From contig JAUWDI010000016.1 in NCBI GenBank assembly GCA_030608865.1, forward strand, positions 1 to 11,339: a stretch of DNA of 11,339 nucleotides, in the 5' to 3' direction. A program made the translations under genes and the position numbers. This stretch comes from Anaerolineales bacterium (GTDB taxonomy: Bacteria > Chloroflexota > Anaerolineae > Anaerolineales > E44-bin32). Numbering within the stretch: the stretch's first letter is position 1; each line of letters begins with the position of its first letter. Positions 1 through 6,226 of the stretch are shown here, in pieces. A model generated the notes under the pieces. The model saw only the letters and a program-made list of their open reading frames with translations. It was not told where the DNA came from and searched no databases.

Positions 1-647
1 ATGTCTGAATGAACCCGACCTCGTCCTCTGGGAAACCTCGCGCCCGGCCGGTCTATCATCGTGCGCCTGATCGGCCCTAGTCGAGTCCCGGGCATCGTTT
101 GTTCTGCTCCTACCAATCCAGCGTAACTCCAGCTTTGCCACCCGTTGGTATAAAACGCTAAGTCAACATCAGGTGATGAGAAGTGAACACCGCTCAGCCC
201 GCCATTTCTCTCTTCGTTGAAATGTGCACGAGACTGTCTGATGCGACCCCAAAAGCCCGTTCTCTTATCTAGCCCCGCTGCCATCATGTCTGCCGAAATT
301 AGCTGGATAGCGGAGGCTCCCTTGTTCTTTATCTCGAGTCGCCACAGCATCGTCGGAGATGAATGAAGCAGCGAGAAGCAAAGCTCCGCGTCCAAGCTAG
401 AATTTATCGGAATTCTCAGCGTCATGTTGGTTGCAGATCCCAACGAGTGCGCAGCTTGTTCCTTAGCAACCTCATCCGCTCGAGAAAATTCCAGATGTGT
501 TGTATGCGTCCTTCCGTCTTCCCTCCAAGTCAAAGCCATCGAAACATTCATGATCCTCAAATCTTGGGAGAGTGTGCGAATCGACCACGTGTCCGATTGT
601 GGTTGTAAGGTGAAATTCAATTGGTCTGTGGAAAGTGATGTGGACAT
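1..647 (-). CDS. GH36-like alpha-galactosidase, N-terminal part (runs off the left edge)
   Basis: This minus-strand frame opens after a stop at 663-665, starts at ATG 647 and stays open for 215 codons to base 1, so the C-terminal part, including the catalytic barrel, lies outside the window. Residues 1-165 read like the N-terminal beta-sandwich of GH36 enzymes, with WRLEIKNKG near the middle. They are followed by FYTNGWQSWSYAG (about residues 165-177), which closely matches the NG-[WY]-QSWS signature of GH36 alpha-galactosidases. Members of that family hydrolyse terminal alpha-galactosides such as melibiose or raffinose-type sugars. No signal peptide is evident, so a cytoplasmic enzyme is likely. 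The ribosome site is weak (AGAGAG about 12 bases upstream). The gene is divergent from the sigma factor gene and shares a 154-bp gap with it. The substrate cannot be told from this part; a related GH36 activity is possible. The presence of a real gene is much surer than its specificity. Confidence 0.72.
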   Translation of the reverse strand, partial: MSTSLSTDQLNFTLQPQSDTWSIRTLSQDLRIMNVSMALTWREDGRTHTTHLEFSRADEVAKEQAAHSLGSATNMTLRIPINSSLDAELCFSLLHSSPTMLWRLEIKNKGASAIQLISADMMAAGLDKRTGFWGRIRQSRAHFNEERNGGLSGVHFSSPDVDLAFYTNGWQSWSYAGLVGAEQTMPGTRLGPIRRTMIDRPGARFPRGRGRVHSD

Positions 648-724
648 GGTCAGGTGAGCTCTCTACTATGGGCAAAATACGATCTACCCTGGGATATGTA
701 ATTTTCCGCGCTCGGTTTTGAAGA

Positions 725-739
725 GCAATTGATCAATGC
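725..739. promoter_or_regulatory. Candidate operator palindrome in the divergent gap
   Basis: A 10-base perfect palindrome, ATTGATCAAT (728-737), is flanked by GCA and GC, extending the symmetry imperfectly. It sits near the middle of the 154-bp gap between the divergent GH36-like gene and the ECF sigma gene. A TATACT hexamer (749-754 region) lies just downstream on the plus strand, but no good -35 partner is visible. Binding by a regulator is only inferred from symmetry and position. Confidence 0.2.
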
Positions 740-801
740 CTTCGTGTATACTTTATTCCGGCAACATTAATCAGGCAACTTTTTAACGGATTCCGCATCC
801 A

Positions 802-1401
802 ATGCAAGAGAGAGAACCGATCTCAATCCAAGCATTAAAAGCCGGTGACCGTGAAGCTTTCGCGGCGATGGTCGACGCGTACTCTCCTAAACTGTATAAG
901 CTTGCTCTGCGTATGTTGGGAGATCCTCTTGAGGCGGAAGATATCCTTCAAGAAGCCTTTCTAAAAGCATATCGAGGGCTTGAGAACTTCAGGGGCGGCT
1001 CGAAACTAAGCACTTGGCTTTACCGAATTACTGCGAATGAGGCGCTGATGCGGCTCCGCAAACATGAATTGGATACAGTCCCTGTCGACGAACCTTTACT
1101 TCTCGATGATGGCGCAGAGATCCCTCGCGAATTAAAGGACTGGTGCTGCCTTCCGGAAGCCGAACTCATGAGCGCAGAGGCGCAGGACACATTGGATATC
1201 GCCATAAATACGCTCTCCCCTACCCTCCGGGCAGCATTCGTTCTGCGTGATCTTCATGGACTCTCGACGCGTGAGGCGGCGGATGTTCTCCAAATTTCCG
1301 AGTCGGCCATTAAAACCCGCCTTCTCAGAGCCCGACTGCAGCTTCGGGAAACTCTTTCCAGTTACTTCTCAGAGAGAATGGAACGGTTATCAAATGTCTG
1401 A
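802..1401 (+). CDS. ECF-family RNA polymerase sigma factor
   Basis: A 199-residue sigma70-family protein of the extracytoplasmic function (ECF) type. Region 2 spans about residues 18-88 and contains the core-binding and -10 signature AEDILQEAFLKAY (45-57) and the STWLYRITANEALMRLRK segment (70-87). Region 4 spans about 131-187, with TLSPTLRAAFVLRDLHGLS followed by the helix-turn-helix REAADVLQISESAIKTRL. A linker of roughly 40 residues containing a DWCCLPE stretch separates them, and region 3 is absent, as is normal for ECFs. Length is typical. The protein would direct polymerase to a small regulon in response to a signal sensed by its anti-sigma factor. Its stop codon overlaps the start of the next gene by 8 bases, which indicates translational coupling with that anti-sigma factor. 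The ribosome site is weak. The two adjacent Cys residues (115-116) in the linker are notable but of unknown meaning. Confidence 0.93.
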   Translation: MQEREPISIQALKAGDREAFAAMVDAYSPKLYKLALRMLGDPLEAEDILQEAFLKAYRGLENFRGGSKLSTWLYRITANEALMRLRKHELDTVPVDEPLLLDDGAEIPRELKDWCCLPEAELMSAEAQDTLDIAINTLSPTLRAAFVLRDLHGLSTREAADVLQISESAIKTRLLRARLQLRETLSSYFSERMERLSNV

Positions 1402-1642
1402 ACATAACCTCTGCCAAGAATTTCTCAGCCAGATCTCAGATTATCTGGAAAACAATATTGATCCATTAACCTGCGATGAGCTTGAGAAACACCTTGTCGA
1501 TTGCCCCAATTGTAGAGTCCTCGTCGACACGCTTAAGAAAACAGTCTACCTTTATCAGCAGCAAGAAGCAGACATCGACGTTCCTAGTGAAGTTCGAGGG
1601 CGATTATTTAAAGTGCTGAGCCTTGATGATCTGACCCGCTGA
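1394..1642 (+). CDS. Zinc-binding anti-sigma factor (ZAS type), soluble
   Basis: An 82-residue protein starting at an ATG inside the end of the sigma gene (the shared bases read ATGTCTGA). It carries the ZAS/anti-sigma zinc-finger signature H-x3-C-x2-C at His33, Cys37 and Cys40, with Cys7 well placed as the fourth ligand and an extra Cys27. The pattern CQEFLSQISDYLENNID followed by ELEKHLVDCPNC is the usual layout of this family. There is no transmembrane segment, so it is probably a cytoplasmic anti-sigma that binds the adjacent ECF factor and releases it on thiol oxidation or another signal, as known for RsrA-like proteins. The redox role is an inference from the Cys content and from the downstream thioredoxin-like and OsmC genes. 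An earlier in-frame start at 1247 would read through the sigma gene in another frame and has no support. Confidence 0.88.
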   Translation: MSEHNLCQEFLSQISDYLENNIDPLTCDELEKHLVDCPNCRVLVDTLKKTVYLYQQQEADIDVPSEVRGRLFKVLSLDDLTR

Positions 1643-1684
1643 CGAAACTTTTGCCTGTTTTCAGAGCTAAGCTTGAGAGACAAG

Positions 1685-1879
1685 ATGCCCCGCAATAAAA
1701 ACGAATACAAGAGGCAGTCGGCAGAGATAACCTTGAAAGCGAAAAAACACTCGCCTTCACAAGAACCTCGAGCCGGAGAACCTTGCCCCAATTGCGGTAA
1801 GGCTAATCTGGATTATGATGGCTGTTTAAATCTGGTGTGCACGAACTGCGATTACATTTCAGGCGGCGTTTTCCACTGA
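1685..1879 (+). CDS. Small zinc-ribbon protein, 64 residues
   Basis: A lysine- and arginine-rich N-terminus of about 30 residues is followed by a compact zinc ribbon: CPNCGKANLDYDGC then CTNCDY, that is two C-x2-C knuckles plus a Gly-Cys between them. The pattern resembles the cysteine-rich tail found at the C-terminus of many class II (B12-dependent) ribonucleotide reductases, but here it stands alone. I chose ATG 1685, with GAGAGA at 1675-1680 as the ribosome site; a TTG at 1673 in the same frame is possible but would overlap that site. The gene lies 42 bases after the anti-sigma gene on the same strand and is probably cotranscribed. Function is not known. It could bind nucleic acid (basic N-terminus) or act as a zinc or thiol accessory of the redox cluster. 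Confidence 0.7.
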   Translation: MPRNKNEYKRQSAEITLKAKKHSPSQEPRAGEPCPNCGKANLDYDGCLNLVCTNCDYISGGVFH

Positions 1880-1930
1880 TAGGATCTTCCCCCTCCGGGT
1901 GAGGACCACTAAATCCAATGGGCGAGGACC

Positions 1931-1949
1931 GAAGCATCGATATTGCTTC
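1931..1949 (+). terminator. Weak hairpin between zinc-ribbon and thioredoxin-like genes
   Basis: GAAGCA (1931-1936) pairs with TGCTTC (1944-1949) across a 7-base loop. The following bases are AT-rich (AATTCTTAATA) but there is no clean T run, so termination is doubtful. It could instead be an attenuating or RNA-processing hairpin within the series. It is the only structure I see in the 149-bp gap 1880-2028. Confidence 0.2.
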
Positions 1950-2028
1950 AATTCTTAATACTGATATTTCCTCCTCCCAGTTTAATCTTTTTTCCACACA
2001 AGCTACTTTCAAGGAAAGGATCTAATCC

Positions 2029-2589
2029 TTGCGTCGAACTATGCATATACTACTCTTCGGAACCGGCGCAATCTTTATTGCCATGGCAATTGTCACAGCA
2101 GTGATTGCGTCTAATCAAGCACGAAGTGTTACAGGGACCGAGAAACCCCAGGACTGCGTAGAGCCAATTAAAGTCGATTATCCTGCTCCGACAATTCAAC
2201 TTACGGATATTGCAGGATCAACGGTCTCGCTCGCCAATCACAAGGACGATGTAATCCTGTTAAACACATGGGCGACCTGGTGCCCTCCATGCCGCAGAGA
2301 GATGCCTGACCTGGAGGCTTTCTTCCGCACTCACGCCGACGAAGGATTTATCCTCCTGGGCGTCAATGTCGGGGAAGAAAAGGATATTGTGGTCCAATTT
2401 GTGGACACGTTCCATCTAACTTTTCCGATCTGGCTAGATCCCGATGAGAGCACAATGCGCGCTCTAAATTCCTTTTCCCTGCCCTACTCCATCGTAATTG
2501 ATCGAGAGGGAATCGTTCGCTATGCATGGAGCGGAGCAACTTGCCTAAGCGCGCTTGAGAGTACAATATCCCCCATGCTGCACCAATGA
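2029..2589 (+). CDS. Membrane-anchored TlpA/ResA-like thiol-disulfide oxidoreductase
   Basis: A 186-residue protein. Residues 5-28 form a single hydrophobic segment acting as a signal anchor, so the thioredoxin-like domain (about 50-186) should face outside the membrane. The active site is WCPPC in the family context NTWATWCPPCRREMPDL, with Cys85 and Cys88. The cis-proline position is in SLPYSIVIDREG, where Tyr replaces the commoner Thr or Ser. Extra cysteines occur before the domain (Cys43) and near the C-terminus (in GATCLS). Such proteins reduce or transfer disulfides in secreted proteins or apocytochromes. I chose the TTG start at 2029 because AAGGA at 2016-2020 is 8 bases upstream; the ATG at 2041 would be too far away. 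The OsmC gene begins 16 bases after the stop, so the two are likely cotranscribed. The exact substrate cannot be inferred. Confidence 0.88.
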   Translation: MRRTMHILLFGTGAIFIAMAIVTAVIASNQARSVTGTEKPQDCVEPIKVDYPAPTIQLTDIAGSTVSLANHKDDVILLNTWATWCPPCRREMPDLEAFFRTHADEGFILLGVNVGEEKDIVVQFVDTFHLTFPIWLDPDESTMRALNSFSLPYSIVIDREGIVRYAWSGATCLSALESTISPMLHQ

Positions 2590-2605
2590 GCTAAGGAGAA
2601 AAACC

Positions 2606-3028
2606 ATGGATGCAAAGGTCACCTGGAGCAAACGCTTGTCATTTATCGGAGAAGGAGAAACGGGGTTTTCAGTACCACTCGGCGCAAACCCGCAAGTCGG
2701 TGGTGACAACGATGGTTTTCGCCCGATGGAGTTGATCGCCATCGGTCTCGCCGGTTGCACCGCCATGGACGTAATTTCTATTTTGCAGAAGAAACGGCAG
2801 AAAGTAACTTCATTCGAAGTCCAACTCCGCAGTCAGCAAGCGCAGGAACACCCTCGCGTTTTCACTCAAATGGAGATCGAGTATTTTATTTGTGGGCATG
2901 ATGTCGAAGAAACCGCAGTGCAGCGGGCAATTGAGTTATCAGAAAATAAATACTGCCCTGCACAAGCAATGTTTAAGCAGATAGTACCGATCAAGCTTTC
3001 CTACAAGATATTGCCAGCCGAGCAATAA
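2606..3028 (+). CDS. OsmC/YhfA-family peroxiredoxin-like protein
   Basis: A 140-residue protein of the OsmC/Ohr superfamily, normal length. The two conserved reactive cysteines are visible: Cys51 in IGLAGCTAMDV, at the start of the central helix, and Cys117 in ENKYCPAQ. In this superfamily they form the redox pair that reduces organic or fatty-acid hydroperoxides, usually with dithiol help. The pattern FRPMELIAIGLAGCTAMDV is closer to the YhfA-like OsmC branch than to Ohr. Start ATG 2606 is preceded by AAGGAG at 2593-2598. It is the last gene of the plus-strand series and is followed by a strong terminator. Position after a thioredoxin-like gene supports a role in thiol-based peroxide defence. 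The physiological substrate is unknown. Confidence 0.9.
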   Translation: MDAKVTWSKRLSFIGEGETGFSVPLGANPQVGGDNDGFRPMELIAIGLAGCTAMDVISILQKKRQKVTSFEVQLRSQQAQEHPRVFTQMEIEYFICGHDVEETAVQRAIELSENKYCPAQAMFKQIVPIKLSYKILPAEQ

Positions 3029-3050
3029 TCCTCACAAGCGGTCACAGTTC

Positions 3051-3082
3051 AAAAGCCCCGGCGAGGAATACCCGGGGCTTTT
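3051..3082. terminator. Strong bidirectional intrinsic terminator
   Basis: AAAAGCCCCGG (3051-3061) pairs perfectly with CCGGGGCTTTT (3072-3082) over an 11-bp stem with a 10-base loop. The A run before and T run after let it work in both directions. It lies 22 bases after the OsmC stop on the plus strand and about 105 bases past the stop of the convergent minus-strand gene. The rest of the 158-bp gap (3029-3186) shows nothing else. Confidence 0.92.
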
Positions 3083-3186
3083 CTGGTCGTCATCTTGATC
3101 CAATGTTTTATAACCATCAGATGAAGCTTAATTCTGGAATGTCTCTGCGGAATACTCGAACGTTGGAGCTTAAGGTGTAGAAGGGT

Positions 3187-4290
3187 TCAGTTAACCGTGA
3201 AATATGTGTAGTGATATTGGATCCTGCCATCAATCAAGCCGAGCGTATCATTTCCATCCAAGATAACTCCTTGCTCGCTCGTTGCTTTCCACATGAAATG
3301 ACGCGTTCGTCCTTCCCCGGATTTTCCAGTAATCTCGAAGTGTGCGTTGGGTAGAATGCTCGTAAAAAGTGATTGGTACCATTGCTGAACCGGTTCTCTT
3401 CCAACGACTGTGCGTTCACCAGTAACATGCGCGGCACGATCCGCGTACAGGTCGGAGACAAGGATGGGATCGTGATCATTCATTCGACCGACCAACCTCT
3501 CCGGTATATCTGCGGCGGGAGCGCTTGCCGGCCAATCGAAATCAGCCATTGCATCCCAAAGGTCCATATACTTCGGGCGTCTCGCGAAATCCCAACTCCA
3601 GGCGTTTGTAGCTGAGAGCCCTAGATCACGCGCTTTGTGCAGAAAGCGTGTGACTTCATCCGCTGTTGGACACCAACCTCTATACGCATAGGATGGCAGT
3701 GTTGGGACGATGGGTCTTGCCGGCTTTAACGCCGTATACTGCTCGACGCAGCGTTCAAGCTGCTCCTCTGGATTGTGGCTCTGCTCAAAATAGACCTGGG
3801 GCATGCTGAAGTCACAATATTCAAGGAATTCCGGGAAGGGTAAGGCCATGTGCATTCGCGGGTAGCGGTAGGTGCTAAGTGCGATGGGAAGATTTGGCAT
3901 CCCCGCGCGAATTTCTTTCATAAACCTGGTTGCAGCAGCTCTCTTGCTCGTAGTGCGATACTCCCCTTCAGCATCAATGACATATCCGTCGAGGTGGAGC
4001 GCATTCATCCTGTCGACTGCCAGGCGGGCTTCATTTACCGGGTCATCACCGCGAACGTAGTGCCAACCCCAAACCTCTACACCTACATTCTTTAATGCAT
4101 CACGCACTGGAGGAATCAGATCGACGTTCCGATCAAAATCGAAGTTGTATGGCCATGTTGCCCCATCTGCCACTTTAATCAGAACATGCGAAAGACCAGC
4201 AGCAGAAGCCGTAGCCGCAATGGCCTCTGGATCGCCCTCATCACACCAAGGAATTTTCCAGATGAAGTAACCTTTTCCATAAAGGGTCAT
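3187..4290 (-). CDS. Two-domain protein: TIM-barrel glycosidase-like plus SnoaL/NTF2-like domain
   Basis: A 367-residue protein without signal peptide. Residues 1-252 look like a (beta/alpha)8 barrel of the glycoside hydrolase type. Successive strand ends are readable as GLSHVLIKVADGA, GVEVWGWHYV, LDGYVIDAEGEY, LPIALSTY, YCDFSMPQVYF and ATNAWSWDFA. The D-x-E in YVIDAEGEY (Asp106, Glu108, also Glu110) sits where GH25-like enzymes carry their catalytic acids. Residues about 262-367 look like a SnoaL-like/NTF2 cone, with LVGRMNDHDP, SDLYADRA, GREPVQQWYQSLF and an ending beta-sheet. I do not recognise this pairing as a named family. ATG at 4290 has GGGAGA about 8 bases upstream. It follows the Y-family polymerase gene by 55 bases on the same strand and may share its transcript. 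Enzymatic activity is possible but unproven; substrate unknown. Confidence 0.78.
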   Translation of the reverse strand: MTLYGKGYFIWKIPWCDEGDPEAIAATASAAGLSHVLIKVADGATWPYNFDFDRNVDLIPPVRDALKNVGVEVWGWHYVRGDDPVNEARLAVDRMNALHLDGYVIDAEGEYRTTSKRAAATRFMKEIRAGMPNLPIALSTYRYPRMHMALPFPEFLEYCDFSMPQVYFEQSHNPEEQLERCVEQYTALKPARPIVPTLPSYAYRGWCPTADEVTRFLHKARDLGLSATNAWSWDFARRPKYMDLWDAMADFDWPASAPAADIPERLVGRMNDHDPILVSDLYADRAAHVTGERTVVGREPVQQWYQSLFTSILPNAHFEITGKSGEGRTRHFMWKATSEQGVILDGNDTLGLIDGRIQYHYTYFTVN

Positions 4291-4345
4291 TTACATGTCT
4301 CCCTGAAAGCTCTCAACGTCTTGCCCATTTCAACTCCCGCACCTT

Positions 4346-5548
4346 CTACCTAATATCTTCATCGGACTGCTCATCACTTTCCGCTACTGCTTGCTTTCTT
4401 ATCCCGCCAGCCCGTCTTAAAGAATCAGGTCCATATTGGTTACGGATGGAGTCTATAGCTTGCTGCAATCTCTCGTCACGATCCCATTTCCGATCAAACA
4501 AGCCTAATTGACGTATGGGCTCGTGCAAATCCGAAACCCCCACCCCCAAGAGCCGGACTTCTTGATCTTTCTTCCATAATCCCTGAAACAGCTTGCAGGA
4601 TTCATCGAATATTGTCCGCTCTCTATCCGTCGGCTGCTCCAGGCGAACTTGCCTCGTTATGGTCCTAAAATCCGGCCAACGGACCTTAACCCTGATCGTA
4701 TACCCTGCCAGCTTCGCTTTGCGCAGCCTTCGGCCAACAGTTTCACTCAGTCTAAGAATAACTGTCCGCAGTTCGGGCCAATCCGATATATCAGCGCTAA
4801 AAGTCCTCTCTGCCGACATTGACTTAGGATCTCGCCCCTCAACAACCGGGCGATCATCCTCCCCACGTGCTCTTGATGCAAGTTCCAGACCAAGATCGCC
4901 GAGGGATTCATTTAATGCGCGCGAGGACATACCTGCCAAGTCCCCAATCGTATGAACGTCTATTGCAGCCAAGCGTTCCGCTGTTTTCGGCCCCACACCC
5001 CACAGCATTCTCACCGGCAAAGGCGCAAGAAACGCAGCCTCCTGCCCCGGAGGAACCACGATTAACCCTCTCGGTTTCCCGACTTCCGTTGCGATCTTAG
5101 CAACCAATTTATTGCTGGCAACACCCCAAGAAGTCGGAAGTTTTAAATGCTCAAGGATCTCCATCTGTAAGAACTGTGCCACCTCAAGCCCGGTACGTGG
5201 ATCGTCACTAACATCAAGAAAGGCTTCATCAATCGACAACTGCTCAACAACCGGTGCAGAATCGCGGAGGAAACTCATTATCTCCTGAGAGTGCTTGCTA
5301 TATTGTGCATGTCGAGGCGAAATTACGATCAGGTCCGGGGCTTTGCGCAGAGCTTGCGCAGTAGGCATAGCCGAACGGATGCCGAACTCGCGGGCAGCAT
5401 AGGACGCCGAGGAGACGACCCCACGTCCCTCCGCTGCACCACCGACAACGAACGCCCTCCCTTCCAAATCAGGGTTGAGCAGGCTCTCAACAGAGCAGAA
5501 AAATGCATCAAGGTCGCAATGCAATATCGTTCTTGTCCAGCGTGACAT
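4346..5548 (-). CDS. dinB: Y-family DNA polymerase (DNA polymerase IV, DinB-like)
   Basis: A 400-residue translesion polymerase. The palm carries the metal-binding residues Asp12 (with Asp14) in HCDLDAFFCSVE and Asp107-Glu108 in LSIDEAFLDVS. Phe17 lies at the steric-gate position. The fingers motif SYAAREFGIRSAMPT (49-63), the thumb region WGVASNKLVAKIATEVGKP and the helix-hairpin-helix LWGVGPKTAERLAAI are all present. A sliding-clamp binding motif QLGLF occurs at 347-351, followed by about 50 residues. Normal length and no missing catalytic residue. It copies damaged DNA with low fidelity. I chose ATG 5548 because it has AGAGGG upstream and puts the N-terminus where the family starts; an ATG at 5581 in the same frame would add 11 residues. 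A LexA-like box lies upstream, suggesting SOS control. Cys replaces the more usual Ala or Val after the gate (Cys18). Confidence 0.93.
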   Translation of the reverse strand: MSRWTRTILHCDLDAFFCSVESLLNPDLEGRAFVVGGAAEGRGVVSSASYAAREFGIRSAMPTAQALRKAPDLIVISPRHAQYSKHSQEIMSFLRDSAPVVEQLSIDEAFLDVSDDPRTGLEVAQFLQMEILEHLKLPTSWGVASNKLVAKIATEVGKPRGLIVVPPGQEAAFLAPLPVRMLWGVGPKTAERLAAIDVHTIGDLAGMSSRALNESLGDLGLELASRARGEDDRPVVEGRDPKSMSAERTFSADISDWPELRTVILRLSETVGRRLRKAKLAGYTIRVKVRWPDFRTITRQVRLEQPTDRERTIFDESCKLFQGLWKKDQEVRLLGVGVSDLHEPIRQLGLFDRKWDRDERLQQAIDSIRNQYGPDSLRRAGGIRKQAVAESDEQSDEDIR

Positions 5549-5608
5549 CAGATACCCTCTGCAAAAAACACGAACATTCATTTAATCCTGCCGTTAAAGA
5601 TAATCACA

Positions 5609-5635
5609 GTTTGCTATTCTGCAAACGATTGTTCA
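5609..5635. promoter_or_regulatory. LexA (DinR)-like box with overlapping inverted repeat
   Basis: CAAACGATTGTTCA (5622-5635) matches the Gram-positive LexA/DinR consensus CGAAC-RNRY-GTTYC at 11 of 14 positions as I align it. Overlapping it is a perfect inverted repeat, GTTTGC (5609-5614) and GCAAAC (5621-5626), separated by 6 bases. It lies about 75 bases upstream of the Y-family polymerase start, a classic SOS target, in the 188-bp gap between divergent genes. The match by eye is good, but the actual binding protein is inferred and no lexA is in the window. Confidence 0.45.
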
Positions 5636-5678
5636 AGGATAATTTCAAATTAATATCGCGAGTTTGTTATGGGGCGTA

Positions 5679-5706
5679 TTGACACACACGCTCTCTTCAA
5701 TAGAAT
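5679..5706 (+). promoter_or_regulatory. Sigma70-type promoter for the small cysteine-rich gene
   Basis: A perfect -35 TTGACA (5679-5684) is separated by 16 bp from TAGAAT (5701-5706), five of six matches to the -10 consensus. The expected start is near 5713, giving a leader of about 24 bases that includes the ribosome site GAGGAGGT at 5724-5731, five bases before the GTG start. This predicts strong housekeeping-level expression of the downstream gene. Confidence 0.72.
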
Positions 5707-5736
5707 CTAGGTGGATCCAACCCGAGGAGGTATTAC

Positions 5737-6033
5737 GTGCGAACCTGTACACAATGTAATAAACAATCCCCCGATACGGCAGGTGAATGCATTCAGTGTG
5801 GAGCGGACCTCTCCCTTCATTCTGCGACCGCTAAAGCCCTTAGTGATATGCAATCCAACCCTCGTGTAAGCCAAGTCCGCCTTATCGTCAACTATGATGC
5901 GTGCCCCGCATGCCGGCAAATTGAGGGCACCTATCCTAAAGATGCGGTTCCTGAATTACCGGTTAACGGGTGTTCAAACAGTACGGGGTGTCGCTGTTTC
6001 TATGAGCCCGTACTCAACGTAATCTTTCCTTGA
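5737..6033 (+). CDS. Small protein with N-terminal zinc ribbon and C-terminal Cys cluster (98 residues)
   Basis: GTG start with a near-ideal ribosome site and a strong promoter, so this is a convincing real gene. Residues 4-21 hold a zinc ribbon, CTQC (4-7) and CIQC (18-21). The second half carries CPACRQIEGTY (56-66), then P-E-L-P (72-75), Cys79 and GCRC (84-87) followed by FYEPVL. The C-terminal pattern, CPxCxxxxGxxY...P...C...CRC, resembles the metal-binding tail seen at the end of phage Mu F-like/minor head proteins, but no head domain is present. No signal peptide or membrane segment. It stands alone between a divergent polymerase gene and a convergent CCA-enzyme gene. Function unknown; two structural zinc sites are likely. 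It could be a domesticated fragment of phage origin or a small nucleic-acid or protein-binding factor. Confidence 0.8.
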   Translation: MRTCTQCNKQSPDTAGECIQCGADLSLHSATAKALSDMQSNPRVSQVRLIVNYDACPACRQIEGTYPKDAVPELPVNGCSNSTGCRCFYEPVLNVIFP

Positions 6034-6048
6034 AGTACTAGATTTGAA

Positions 6049-6207
6049 TTAGATTTCCAACACACGAACGGTGGCTTGTCGCAGGAAATTTTCCATCCAC
6101 TCACCAGGAACGACCTTCTCAATTGCTTGCCCGGTGAATTCTTTGGATTCCTAAGCAATTTCTGTCTTCAGCCATTCACCATGACCACGATTGGCTATGC
6201 GCAGCAT
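6049..6207 (-). pseudogene. Probable decayed small gene
   Basis: On the minus strand a coding-like stretch starts at ATG 6207 and reads MLRIANRGHGEWLKTEIA, then hits a TAG at 6151-6153. It continues in the same frame as ESKEFTGQAIEKVVPGEWMENF. After that a shift of frame gives LRQATVRVLEI and a TAA at 6049-6051. Without the shift the frame ends in less protein-like sequence at 6038. One stop plus one likely frameshift suggests a small gene that has decayed, lying just downstream of the CCA-enzyme gene on the same strand. I do not recognise the family. This is the only content I see in the 193-bp gap 6034-6226. It may also be chance. Confidence 0.3.
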
Positions 6208-6226
6208 TAGCAGGGCTTACAGTATG

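Noticed and set aside
70..95. Possible tRNA T-arm (GTCGAGTCCCGGGC)
   Set aside because: No TTCGA loop of correct form, no acceptor or anticodon stem around it, and it lies inside the GH36-like coding frame.
363..675. Plus-strand open frames of 77-81 codons and a 67-codon minus-strand one
   Set aside because: They overlap the long minus-strand GH36-like frame, have protein-unlike composition and no good ribosome sites. The two CxxC pairs in the 424-657 frame look like chance.
730..760. TTGATC and TATACT as a promoter for the ECF gene
   Set aside because: The spacing is only 12 bp; the alternative with correct spacing has a poor -10. An ECF-type autoregulated promoter was not recognisable either.
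5549..5581. Earlier ATG (5581) for the Y-family polymerase
   Set aside because: It adds 11 residues unlike the family N-terminus, and ATG 5548 has a well placed AGAGGG.
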